Below, one piece after another: positions 35,706-45,457 of a stretch of 64,000 nt of DNA. The DNA lies in assembly GCA_963837445.1 (NCBI GenBank), contig CAWINK010000002.1, positions 186,001-250,000 on the forward strand, given 5' to 3'. A program made the translations under genes and the position numbers. The stretch is from JACVRW01 sp963837445 (GTDB taxonomy: Bacteria; Actinomycetota; Thermoleophilia; Solirubrobacterales; Thermoleophilaceae). Position 1 is the first letter of the stretch. The number at the start of each line of letters is the position of its first letter. Under the pieces are notes generated by a model. The model was not told the origin of the DNA, ran no database searches, and worked only from the letters and a program-made list of their open reading frames with translations.

Positions 35706-37178
35706 GTGGCCGGCCAGTCCGACACCCCCTATCTCGATGCCCTGCGCGCCTACGCCGAGCGCAAGCCCGGACGCTTTCACGTGCCCGGGCACAAGGGTGG
35801 TCTCGGCGCCGATCCCGGCTTGGTAGAGGCGATCGGCCAGGGTGTTCTCCAGCTCGACATTCCGGCGCTCACCTACGGGATCGACGTGGGCGACCAGCCC
35901 ACGCCCTTCGAGGCAGCGCAGGCCCTGGCGGCCGAGTCGTGGGGCGCGAGCCGGACGTGGTGGCTCGTGAACGGGGCCTCGCAGGGGAACCACGTGGCGC
36001 TGCTTGCCCTGGGTCACAGCGGCCACCGCGTGGTCACGCAGCGCAACGCGCATTCGAGCACGATCGACGCGCTGGTCATGTCCGGCCTGCGCCCGACCTT
36101 CGTCGCGCCGGAGCTAGACCCAGAGCTGCACATCGCCCACTGCATGACGCCGGAGGCGCTCGACGAAGCGCTCCGAGAGACCCCGGATGCCACCGGCGCC
36201 ACCGTGGTCTCGCCCACCTACTTCGGCGCGGTGGCCGACGTGGCCGGGTTGGTGGAGGTGGCGCACCGGCACGGCGTGCCCCTGATCGTGGACGAGGCGT
36301 GGGGGGCGCACCTGCCGTTCCACGAGGACCTGCCCGCGCACGCGCTGAGCCTCGGCGCGGACCTCGTCATCTCGAGCACGCACAAGATCGTCGGCAGCCT
36401 GACCCAGTCGGCGATGATTCACCTGGGCCACGGCGAGCTGATCTCGGAGGGGGTCGTGGATCGCTGCGTGACGCTCGTGGAGTCCACGAGCCCGAACGCG
36501 GTGCTGTTCGCCTCACTCGATGCCGCTCGCCGCAGCGCCGCCACCAGTGGCCGCGAGCTGCTCGACGAGACGCTGCGCGCGCTTGCAAGGACGCGTGAGG
36601 CCGTGCGCGAGATTCCAGGCCTCGACGTGCTCGACGAGCGCCTGGCCGGTGCCCCCGGGGTGTTCGACTACGACCCGCTCCGCCTGGCGATCGACGTGCG
36701 CGGCACGCATGTGAGCGGCTATGAGCTGGCGCGCCTGCTGCGCGAGGAGCACGACGTGCTGATGGAGCTCGCCGGGGAGAACGTGATGGTCGCGGTCTAC
36801 GGGATGGGCGAGAACGCGGGAGCGGCGAGCGAGCGGCTGCTCGAGGCGCTCCGCCAGGTGGTGGAGACGGTGAGCGCCAAGCCGCAGCCCGCGGAGGACG
36901 TGCAATTCGCGCCGCCGCCGCCGTGGGGCGAGCTCGTGATGACGCCGCGCGAGGCGTTCCTGGGACCGCAGGAGATCGTGCCGGCGCGCGAGGCGGTCGG
37001 GCGCGTGGCATCCGAGTCGCTCGCCGCCTACCCGCCCGGCATCCCGAACGTGCTGCCGGGCGAGCGCCTGAGCGCGGAGACGCTCGACTACATCGAGCAG
37101 ACGATCGCCCACGGCGGCAGCCTGCGCGGTGCGAGCGACCGCGAGCTGAAGACGCTGCGCGTGGCTATCGAGCCGTAG
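35706..37178 (+). CDS. Orn/Lys/Arg decarboxylase family PLP enzyme
   Basis: 490 residues. The N-terminal major domain has FHVPGHKGGLGADP, LVNGASQGNHVALLAL, VSPTYFGAVADVAGLVEVAH and the PLP lysine in LVISSTHKIVGSLTQSAM, preceded by the cofactor Asp in PLIVDEAWGAHLPF. The C-terminal domain (TPREAFLGPQEIVPAREAVG, AAYPPGIPNVLPGE) is typical of the fold-type I arginine/lysine/ornithine decarboxylases (SpeA/CadA/YaaO-like). Substrate specificity is not readable; a polyamine role is inferred. An amidinotransferase-family gene lies convergent just downstream. The Lys, Asp and GHKGG residues are all intact. Confidence 0.9.
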   Translation: MAGQSDTPYLDALRAYAERKPGRFHVPGHKGGLGADPGLVEAIGQGVLQLDIPALTYGIDVGDQPTPFEAAQALAAESWGASRTWWLVNGASQGNHVALLALGHSGHRVVTQRNAHSSTIDALVMSGLRPTFVAPELDPELHIAHCMTPEALDEALRETPDATGATVVSPTYFGAVADVAGLVEVAHRHGVPLIVDEAWGAHLPFHEDLPAHALSLGADLVISSTHKIVGSLTQSAMIHLGHGELISEGVVDRCVTLVESTSPNAVLFASLDAARRSAATSGRELLDETLRALARTREAVREIPGLDVLDERLAGAPGVFDYDPLRLAIDVRGTHVSGYELARLLREEHDVLMELAGENVMVAVYGMGENAGAASERLLEALRQVVETVSAKPQPAEDVQFAPPPPWGELVMTPREAFLGPQEIVPAREAVGRVASESLAAYPPGIPNVLPGERLSAETLDYIEQTIAHGGSLRGASDRELKTLRVAIEP

Positions 37179-37210
37179 GCCAGGACCGGCAGAACCGCGC
37201 GAACCGGCCA

Positions 37211-37255
37211 GGTGGCAGGGATTCGGTGCGGAAAACGCACCGTTTCTCTGCCACC
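37211..37255. terminator. Bidirectional hairpin between convergent genes
   Basis: Nested inverted repeats: outer GGTGGCAG (37211-37218) with CTGCCACC (37248-37255), inner CGGTGCG-GAAAA-CGCACCG (37224-37242). Partial pairing across the internal loop makes it nearly one 20-bp stem. It lies between the convergent decarboxylase and amidinotransferase genes. Confidence 0.75.
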
Positions 37256-37295
37256 CGCAGCCGGGCCTTCCTTTCGGTGCTGTCGTTCGGAGTTC

Positions 37296-38192
37296 CTAGG
37301 CGGCCACGCGCTCGCGGCGCAGCGCCTGCATCAGGCAGTGAGCGCCACCGCCGCCGAGCGTGAAGGCCGCGAGCTCCGGGTCGTACACCGTCAGGCCGAG
37401 CGCGCGAAGGCGCTCGTTCAGGTCCTTCGACTCTGCGCTCGTGAGCACGCGGTCGCCTCCGAGGCACACCCCGTTCACCCCGAGCTTCAGGGCGTCGGCG
37501 AGCGTCACCGGCACGATCTGCACGCCCTTGTCCTCGAGCCAGCGCACGAAGCCGGTGCCGACCTGCTCCACGCACACGGCCGCGAGCTTCTCGCCGAGCA
37601 TGGCCGCGAGCACGTCGATGTGGAGGAAGTGCGGCGGGATGCGCTCGATCCGGACCTCCCAGCCGTCGGCCTCGAGCCATCCGGCGAGCTGTCTGGCGGC
37701 GGGCTCCTGGGTGCGCTCCTCACCGTTCCCGATCACCGCCACGCCCGGCTCCACGATCATGAAGTCGCCGCCCTCGAGCGCCGCCGCGGTGATCATCCGG
37801 TGGATCGGGATCCCGGCCTGCTCGTAGAAGCGGATCACGGGCGCGTACTCGCCGCGCCGCCACCACTGGTGGCACTGGGTCACGATCGGTCCCTGGGGCA
37901 CGTTGATGCTCGAGTCGCGCGCGAACACCTGGTAGGGGAGGGCCGGGTCGGGTTCGAGGCGGTGCACACGCACGCCCGCCTCCTCGTACACGCTCACCAT
38001 CTCGGCGTGCTGGCGCTGGGCGTCCTCGCGGCTGAAGCTCACGCCGCTCTCGAGCGTCGCCCGGGCGATCGCGCTCGCGGGCAGCCAGTGGAAGTTGTCC
38101 GGCGGGCACAGCAGCACGTCGAGCAGGCGTCCATACTCCGAGTCGACGCCCCAGGCGGTCTCTGTCAGCTCTCGTCCCTCCAATGCGCGCAC
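37296..38192 (-). CDS. Amidinotransferase / dimethylargininase-like hydrolase (guanidine-modifying superfamily)
   Basis: About 298 residues from GTG 38192; the frame is open to 38234, but that would overlap the divergent acylphosphatase start. Catalytic residues of the family are recognisable: Asp in QVFARDSSINVPQGPIV, Glu in ALEGGDFMIV, His in PPHFLHIDVLAAM and the nucleophile Cys in GGGGAHCLMQALRRE. Members include dimethylarginine dimethylaminohydrolase and arginine deiminase; which activity is unknown. It faces the decarboxylase across a shared terminator. Confidence 0.85.
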   Translation of the reverse strand: MRALEGRELTETAWGVDSEYGRLLDVLLCPPDNFHWLPASAIARATLESGVSFSREDAQRQHAEMVSVYEEAGVRVHRLEPDPALPYQVFARDSSINVPQGPIVTQCHQWWRRGEYAPVIRFYEQAGIPIHRMITAAALEGGDFMIVEPGVAVIGNGEERTQEPAARQLAGWLEADGWEVRIERIPPHFLHIDVLAAMLGEKLAAVCVEQVGTGFVRWLEDKGVQIVPVTLADALKLGVNGVCLGGDRVLTSAESKDLNERLRALGLTVYDPELAAFTLGGGGAHCLMQALRRERVAA

Positions 38193-38198
38193 GATTCT

Positions 38199-38474
38199 AT
38201 GAGTGAGCGGGTTCGCAGCCGTGTGGTGGTCCACGGGCGCGTCCAGGGCGTGTTCTTTCGCGACACCGTTCGCCGGGATGCCGAGCGCCGCGGGGTGGCG
38301 GGCTGGGTCACGAATCGCCCCGATGGGGCCGTGGAGGCGGTGTTCGAGGGTGATCCCGACGCCGTGGCCGCCCTCGTCGAGTTCTGTCGCCGCGGCCCGC
38401 GCGGCGCCGAGGTGGACTCGGTGGACGAGACGGGCGAGGAGCCGGAGGGCATGAGCGGCTTCCAGGTCCGCTGA
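38199..38474 (+). CDS. acyP: Acylphosphatase
   Basis: 91 residues from ATG 38199. The signature VVVHGRVQGVFFRDTV contains the phosphate-binding loop and catalytic Arg; AGWVTNRPDGAVEAVFEG contains the catalytic Asn. Full alpha/beta sandwich length; hydrolyses acyl phosphates. The same frame is open far upstream by chance, but only the part from the ATG is family-like. Divergent from the amidinotransferase gene. Confidence 0.93.
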   Translation: MSERVRSRVVVHGRVQGVFFRDTVRRDAERRGVAGWVTNRPDGAVEAVFEGDPDAVAALVEFCRRGPRGAEVDSVDETGEEPEGMSGFQVR

Positions 38475-38524
38475 AGGGTCACAGCCTTGTCACCCTGATC
38501 ACCCACGTGTAGGGCGGCGCTTCA

Positions 38525-38530
38525 TACGTT
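38525..38530 (+). promoter_or_regulatory. -10 element (TACGTT) for comEA
   Basis: TACGTT lies 6 nt before the comEA GTG at 38537. Confidence 0.5.
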
Positions 38531-38536
38531 CGGCGG

Positions 38537-39121
38537 GTGCCTGAGAGCTCGCGTTCGACCGTCGTTGTCTGGGCGCTCGCCGCCGTGCTGGCCACGCTCG
38601 CAGCCGTCCGCCTGCTCGGGGGCGGGGACTCGCCGCCGCCCGTGCCGGTGAAGCTGTCCACCCAGGGCGAGCGCGACGATTCGCGTATCTACGTCCACGT
38701 GGCCGGCGCCGTGCGCCGCCCCGGGCTGATGAGGATGTCCGCGGGATCGCGTGTGGCCGACGCGCTCGAGCGCGCCGGTGGCCCGGCACCGCGAGCGGAC
38801 CTCACCGCGGTCAACCTCGCCGCCCGGCTCGCGGACGGGCAGCAGATCGTGGTGCCGCGCGCCGGGGCGGTGATCAACCCGTCCGCTGGCGGCTCCGCGA
38901 CCGGCGGCTCCGCGGCCGGCGGCGCCGCCACCGGCATCCACCTCTCGACGGCCACGGTCGAGCAGCTCGACGGCGTGGATGGCATCGGGCCCACGCTGGC
39001 GCAGCGCATCATCGAGTACCGCGACGCGCACGGCGGCTTCCGCTCGCTGGCGGAGCTCGCGCAGGTGGACGGCATCGGCGAGAAGAGGCTCGCCACGCTG
39101 CGCGAAGCGCTCCAGCTGTGA
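38537..39121 (+). CDS. comEA: Competence protein ComEA, DNA receptor
   Basis: 194 residues: one N-terminal membrane helix (VVVWALAAVLATLAAVRLL), an SLBB domain (IYVHVAGAVRRPGLMRMSAG, LADGQQIVVPRAG), a Gly/Ala/Ser linker and a helix-hairpin-helix pair (HLSTATVEQLDGVDGIGPTL, ALAQVDGIGEKRLATLRE-like) that binds dsDNA. It captures DNA outside the membrane for the ComEC channel. ComEC is normally next; here it is 8.4 kb away at 47477, separated by broken RHS-type genes. Confidence 0.93.
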   Translation: MPESSRSTVVVWALAAVLATLAAVRLLGGGDSPPPVPVKLSTQGERDDSRIYVHVAGAVRRPGLMRMSAGSRVADALERAGGPAPRADLTAVNLAARLADGQQIVVPRAGAVINPSAGGSATGGSAAGGAATGIHLSTATVEQLDGVDGIGPTLAQRIIEYRDAHGGFRSLAELAQVDGIGEKRLATLREALQL

Positions 39122-39343
39122 GCGGAGAGGACCGGGATCGACATAGACTCGGCCCGTTCCGGCCGTCCGCCCTTGAACTGACTCCGGACTTGCGCGCCGC
39201 CATCGCTTATCGCTGGTCACACGGACCCATCGGAGAGTGGGCCGTTGCGGTCGCGCTGCTCGGCTCGCTCACTCTGGGGCCGCCTCGCAGGCAGCGTGGG
39301 TGAAGCCGCGAAGGTGGCCAGGCAAGATCTGAAGGTCGCATAG
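39118..39343 (+). other. Possible small one-helix protein, frame disrupted
   Basis: From GTG 39118 (overlapping the comEA stop) the frame gives LTPDLRAAIAYRWSHGPIGE and a hydrophobic segment WAVAVALLGSLTLG. A shift near 39285 yields PLAGSVGEAAKVARQDLKVA and a stop at 39341-39343. The hydrophobic core and a TAGACT at 39144 suggest a former gene, but no family is recognised. Confidence 0.3.
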
Positions 39344-39799
39344 GTCTCGAACAAGCTAGAGACTTGAGGCAGGCGCGAGCTTTAGAGTGAAGGACAAAGT
39401 AGAGAACGAGGGCGCAAGGCGCGAAGAAGAGGCGAGGGTACTTTGTGAGGGACTCAAGGCAGTCGCGTGACGAACCACCTGGCCGGGGCGCCGTGAAGGC
39501 CTTGGAGGGGCAGCGCTCGCGCGGAAGAGGTGAGGTGAGAGAGAGCGGGGGTTAGGATGCTGGCATGCAGAGAGCGGGAAGAAGCTCAGGGAGGCCAAGG
39601 AGACGAACAACTGCGCGGCCTCACGCAGCGCGTGAGGTCACGGCGCGGCGGGGCCTGGGGGACCGGGCGGACCGGGCGGACGGGGCCGGGCGGCCGGGTC
39701 AGGCGGCAGGCCCCGGCGGGCCGCTCGCCGCCGTGGCCGGGCCGTCCAACGCGCCGGCTCTGGCCTGACAGACGCTGCCGCGCCGAACTCGCCGGCTCG
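39344..39799. other. Region without a recognisable gene
   Basis: About 450 nt with no family-like reading in any frame. 39350-39560 is of lower GC and rich in AGG/GAG; 39650-39720 is a G-rich run of repeated GGACCGGGCGG-type units, which reads as a proline/glycine collagen-like string on the minus strand and is probably coincidental. It could hold the degraded N-terminus of the RHS-type gene that follows. Confidence 0.4.
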
Positions 39800-42700
39800 C
39801 ACGGTGCTTGATCGCGAGGAAGCCACGCCGCTGGTCGATGCGACGCAGTTCCTCTACACCGGAGCGAATCCGATACAAAAGGACGTGCGGCAGGGACGAT
39901 CAACGCCGTAGGGTCGCAGTGCTTGGGGCCGGGTTGGCAATCGTCTCGGCGGACCGCTCGGCGGCGTCGCGTGACGGTGCTCGAGCACCCTGAGCTGGGC
40001 GGCACCGCGACGCAGCGGGACGGCGGCTTCGAGATCGCGGTCAACGGAGGCGGGCACTCACCGTTCTCTTCGAGCGGGCCGGGTTCATCCCGGTGCAGCG
40101 GCTGGTCGCGGACACCCCTGGGAGGACTACGAGCCGGTCGACGATGTCGTGATGGTCCCCTATGAGGACGTGTCGAACGTCATCAACCTGGCCTCCTCGG
40201 CCGACAACCAGGTCGCGCTCTCGGACCCGGTCACGGACGCCGCCGGTACGCGGAGGTCGACGCTCTCTTCAAGTCCGGGACGGACGCGGTCATGGAGATG
40301 CTCGACGGCTCCACCGAGCCGCTCGACGTGCTCACGGTGCGCTCGACGGAGTACACGATCGGCCCGACCGCCCTGGATGCGATGCCGGCCCAGTTGCCGC
40401 AGACGACGGCCCTCACCTACGCGCTCGAGCTGTCGGTCGACGAGGCCGTGACCGCCGGTGCGGTGGGAGTGCGGTTCAACAAGCTGGTCGTCAACTACAT
40501 CGACGACTTCCTCGGCTTCCCGGTGGGCGGCGACGTGCCGGTGGGGACTACGACCGCGAGGATGGCGCGTGGGTTGGCTCTCTCAATGGGCGGGTGGTCC
40601 GCATCCTGGGCGAGACGGGAGGCCAGGCGCAGCTCGAGTGGACGGCGACGGACAGGCCGACGGCGGCGCGAAGCTCACCGACTCGACATCGACGCCGCGG
40701 AGCTCGAGCGCCTTGCGTCGCTGTACGAGCCGGTAAGACCCTGTGGCGCGTGCCGCTCCTCCACTTCTCGCCCGGGGACTACAACTGGCCCTTCGGGCCT
40801 GGGGCGAACGCTCAGGCGCGGGATCCGCTCAAGGGGCTCGGCGGCAACACCACGGACGACTGCAAGCAGTCAGCCGGTCAACCAGACTGCCAGGATCAGA
40901 CCGCAGCCAGGCCGCGGCAATTCCGGGCACTGACGCGACTCTGAACTATTCGAGCGACGCACGCCCGGGCGCGAGGCCGAGTACACGATCGAGACGCTCG
41001 TGAGCGGCGCGTCGTCCCCCGGACGTCAGGTAGATCCAGGTCGAGATCGAGGCCGCCGGCCAAACCGTCAAGCAGGAGCTTCCGCTGCTCCCGAACCAGT
41101 CTGTCAGCCTGACACTGGACGGCCGGGACGCGTAAGGCCGCGTCTTCTACGGCGCGTGCCGGCCGACGTGCGCGTGGGCTACGAGTACGACGCTGAGTAC
41201 CAGCAGCTGGCGGAGTGGTGCTCGAGCTGGGCGCGCGTCTACGGGATCCCGGTTACGACGAACGGCTCTCGCCAGAGCGTCACGCTCTTCACCGAGGCCA
41301 AGACGATGATCGGCGCGATCGACGCGCGCGGAAGCGGCCTGGGCGGTTGGACGCTGTCGCCCGACCACGCCTATGACCCGGTCGGGAGGACGCTGTTCAT
41401 GGGCGACGGCACGCGCAGGGAGGCGGACGCCCAGGGGACGACCGCGCTGGAGCACGTCGCCGAGAGCCTGAGCGACCGCACGGCATCGCCATCGGCCCCG
41501 ACGGGAGCCTCTACATCGCTAACACGACCGACGAGCGCATCAGGCGCGTCGCGCCGAACGGGAACGGCCTCGAACGTTGCGGGCACCGGCGTCTTCGGCC
41601 TCTCGGGGGAGGGCGGCCCGGCGAGCGCCGCGCGCCTCGCCTCGCCGGAGGACATTGCGCGTGGCGAGCGAAGGAAGCCTGCTGATCGGGACTCGAAGAA
41701 CAACCGCATCCGCTGGGTCGCGCTCGGCGGCAGATCTCGATGCTGGCCGGCGGGGGCAGCTCGGCGGACGGCATCGGCGATGACGGGCCGGCGACCAGCG
41801 CCCGGCTCGCGGACCCGACCGGGGTCGCCGAGGAAGCCGATGGGACGGTCTACATCGCTGACCGCGCGCATCACCGCGTCCGGATGGTCACCACGACGGC
41901 GCTATCACGACGGTGGACGGAGGGCCGGAGCAAGGCTCGAGCGGTGACGGCGGCCCGGCCGCGCGCTAGGCTGAACGCCCCTGGCACGTGGCCGTGGGCC
42001 GACGGCTAGATCTACATCGTGGACACGGGGAACGACGTGTGCGCGAGGTGGGCACGGAAGGGCGGATCTCGACGGTGGCGGGAGGCGGAAGATAGCGCTG
42101 GACCTGGGCGATGGCGGCCTCGCGACGAACGCGACGCTGAGCGGCCAGTCGTCGATCGTGGTGTCGAGCGACGGCACGATCCACGTGGCCGACGCGGCAA
42201 CGATGGGTCAGGAGCTTCGAGCCGCTGGGGCTGATCTACACGTCGATCGGCGGCGGCGAATTCTTCAGCGGCGAAGGAGGCCAGGCGGCCGACGAGGTGC
42301 TAGGCGCTCCGATGGGTGTGGCCGAGGCTACGGACGGGACGCTCTACGTCGCCGAGCGAGACTCCGATTGGGTCGAGGCCGCGCGCTCGACGCTCGACGG
42401 CTTCGGCTCGGGCGACATGCGGATCCCGTCCGAGGACGGGACGGAGGTCTACCGCTTCAACCGCTTCGGCCGCCACCTGAGCACGCTAGACAGCCTCGCG
42501 GGGAAGCGCGCTGGTAGTTCGGCTACGACACGCAGGGCCGGCTCCTGTCCGCCACGGACGTGGACGGCTGCGCGCTCACGGTCGAGCGCAACGGCAGCGG
42601 CGTCGAGACCGCGCTCTCGCGGCCGGCGGCTAGCGTACGGAGCTCACGCTGGACGCGAACGGCTTCCTCGCCTCGCTCACGAACGATGCTGACGAGACGG

Positions 42701-45441
42701 TCAGCTTCGACTACACCGCCAAGGGGCTCATGAAGGGCATAGAGGACTCGCTCGGGGGAGACACCGCCTACGAGAACGACTACCTCGGCAGACTCACCGG
42801 AGAGACTGATGCGGGCAACGGCGAGCGACGCTCACCCGGCAGGCTCTCGTCGACGGTCACCGCGTCACGCAGGAGACCTCCGACGGCCACGAGCTAGTCT
42901 ACAGGTTACAGCGGCTCGCCGATGGAGGCTCGCGCACCACGACGACAGACGCGGCTGGAGCGGTGACGGTGCGGACGCGGGCAGCGGACGGCTCGACCAC
43001 GATCGAGTACCCGGACGGCTCGGTCGAACGCGACGAGATCGAACTGAAACCGCGCTTCGGGCTCCAGGCTTCGCTCATACGGCGCACGCTCTACACCCCC
43101 GCCGGCCTTGAGCGCGTGGTACAGCAGAGCTGCTTCGCAACCTCACTGACCCTGCTGACCTGCTCTCGGCAGAGGACTACAGAGCAACGTGTCAGTGAAC
43201 GGCCGCGCGGTCACCACCGAGTACGACGACGCGACTAGCACTCTCACCCACACCAGTCAGAGGGGAGGGTGTACAGCTCGGCGCTCGACGCGCGTGGGCG
43301 GGTCGTGAGCTACACGAGCGACTCGGGTCTGGCGCCGGTGGAGTTCACCTACGACAGCGAGGGACGCATCTCCGGCGTGGATCAGGGTCCCCAGTTCTGG
43401 CCTACACGTTCGACTCGCGTGACCGGATTCACTCGCACGAACGCGGCGGGGCACACCATCGAGTACGCGTACGACGCCGCGGACAGGCTCACGCAGATCG
43501 TGCTGCCGTCCGGCTGCGACTACGGCTACACATACGACGAGAACGCCGCACCACGAGCATCGTGACTAAGGACTGGTTCAGCGACTCCCTCGAGTGGAGC
43601 GACGTGGGTCTGCCGGTGAGCTACATGACGCCGGCACGGCCTCGTACGAGCGCTCATACGACGACAGATGAAGCTCACGAACGAAGCTTCCGGCGATGTA
43701 CGATCGGCGACGGCTACGACGCGGGAGGGCGGCTAGAGGGTCAGGCGGGCCTGAGCTCACGACACCTTCTCCTACGTGGGCGCCAAGGAGAGAAAAGAGA
43801 GAAAATAGAGAAAAAGAAAGAAGAAGAAAAGAAGAAGAAGAAAGAATAAGAAAAGAAGGAGAGATAGAAAAGGAAAAAGAATAAGAAGAGAAGGAGAAAG
43901 AGAAGAAAGAAAAAGAATGAGAAGAAGAAATACAAAAAGAGAAGAAAAAGATAAAAGAAGAGGAAGCTGAAGAGAAAAAGAGAAAAAAAAAAGAAGAAGA
44001 AGAAAAGAAAAAGAAGAAAGAGAAGAAAGAAGAGAAGAGAGAAGAGAAAGAAGGAGAAAAGAAATAGAAAGAAGAAGAGGAAAAAGAAAAAGAGATAGAG
44101 AAAGAAAAAATAGGCCGCGTCAGCCAGCGAGGCGGCACCGCGGATAGCAACGAGCTCTAAGGGCCACACTCACGCGCGGGACCGAGAGCACGATCACGCG
44201 CAAGGTAGACGTGGTGAACGGTGACAAAACCTGGCTAGACTACGTGTAAGACGAGGAAGGCCGCCTGACTCGAGTGAACAGGAAAGGAGATGGCGGAGCA
44301 GTACGCATACGACTACAACGGCAACCGCACGAGCAGCTAGGTGAGAATCGTCTCCGAGGCGCCGACCTACGACCAGCAAGACCGCCTCACGAGTATCAGA
44401 ACCACGACATAAGAGATCGAAGCTGACGGGATGCTAAGAGAGAGAGGAGAAGACAACTTCAACTAAGGAGCGCGAGGAGAACTGCTGTCGGAGACCGTCG
44501 GTGGCTACACGACCACCTACCGCTACGACGGAATGGGGCAACGCGTGAGCCGCACAGAGAGCGGCGCCACAACGCAGTACTCGACGGCGCCGCCGAGCCG
44601 ATCCTGCTAGCGCGGTCGTGAGCCTGGCGGCGAGCTCACGCGCCTGTTCTACGACCAGGAGGGAATGCTTCACGCGATGGAGCGCGGCGGCACGCGCTAT
44701 CTGGTGGGCAGCGACCAGGTAGGCACGCCGCACGTCGTGGCGAACTCGAGCGGCGCAGTCGTGAAGCAGATCGACTACGACGCGTTCGGCGGGGTGAGCG
44801 CCGACAGCGCACCCGCGTTCTCGCTGCCGATCGGCTTCGGCGGCGGCATAGCCGACCCGCTCACCGGGCTCGTAAGGCTGGGTCTGCGCGACTACGACCC
44901 GCGCGCCGGACGCTTCACGGCGCGCGACCCGATCCTGTTCGAGGGCAGTCCGATGAACCTCTTCGAGTACGCGGGGAGCGATCCGGTCAACCACCGCGAT
45001 CCGACCGGCATGGTCTGCATCGGCTTCGAGGCCTTCCAGGTGGAGGGCGGCGGCGCGGATTCTGTGCCGACGCCACCGGAGTGAGCACCTGCATCAAGGG
45101 AGGGGTGGGCTTCGGAGGCGGCCTGGACTTAGACCCGGGTGGCGCTCCGCGCGAGCCAGGGCTGTCCATGGACGGAAGGCCGGACTGAACTTCGGACCGG
45201 CGCGCGTCGGAGTGAAGCTCAACTTCCCCTTGGACAACTGCCAGAAAACCTCGTGGTCGGTTGCGGCGGGGTTGGGACCTTCGAGATGGGTGGAGGGAAC
45301 TACGGTCCCTACGTGAAGGGCCGCGCTGGATTCGACATAGAGGGCAACATCTCGACGCGCTCGGTGTTCGACACGCCGCTCAAGTTGGGCGGAGAAGCCT
45401 CGGCGGCGATCAGGGGCTGCGTGTCCCACATGTTCGGATGA
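39800..45441 (+). pseudogene. Teneurin-like RHS/YD-repeat giant protein with NHL repeats, extensively frameshifted
   Basis: Reading across frames gives one protein of about 1,880 residues: DREEATPLVDATQFLYTGAN; a carboxypeptidase-regulatory-like domain (VTVLEHPELGGTATQRDGGF); ALELSVDEAVTAGAVGVRFN; LWRVPLLHFSPGDYNWPFGP; a strand-rich region (DVRVGYEYDAEYQQLAEWCS); NHL repeats near 41480-42350 (DGTVYIADRAHHRVRMVTT); YD repeats (TIEYAYDAADRLTQIVLPSG, TYRYDGMGQRVSRTESGATT); and the RHS core end GLVRLGLRDYDPRAGRFTAR, DPILFEGSPMNLFEYAGSDP. After DPTGM a Gly-rich C-terminus runs to 45441 (FEMGGGNYGPYVKGRAGFDI). Dozens of one-base frame changes. RHS proteins encapsulate a C-terminal payload; none is recognised here. 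Confidence 0.7.
43780..44110 (+). repeat. Polypurine (GA-rich) low-complexity tract inside the RHS gene
   Basis: About 330 nt composed almost only of A and G (GAAAGAAGAAGAAAAGAAG-type text with a handful of T and C), in a genome of about 70 % GC. It begins right after DTFSYVGAKE of a YD repeat and ends before the next coherent YD text (GRVSQRGGTA). No meaningful protein is encoded on either strand. It is either a consensus artefact or a real homopurine mirror-type tract. Confidence 0.85.
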
Positions 45442-45457
45442 GACGAGCACTCCCACA

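Noticed and set aside
39650..39720. Collagen-like PGPPGPP string on the minus strand
   Set aside because: Comes from a short G-rich repeat in an otherwise unreadable region; no start, no domain, no continuation.
43578..44169. Ser/Phe-rich minus-strand frames over the purine tract
   Set aside because: They are merely the pyrimidine reading of the GA tract and have no protein-like character.
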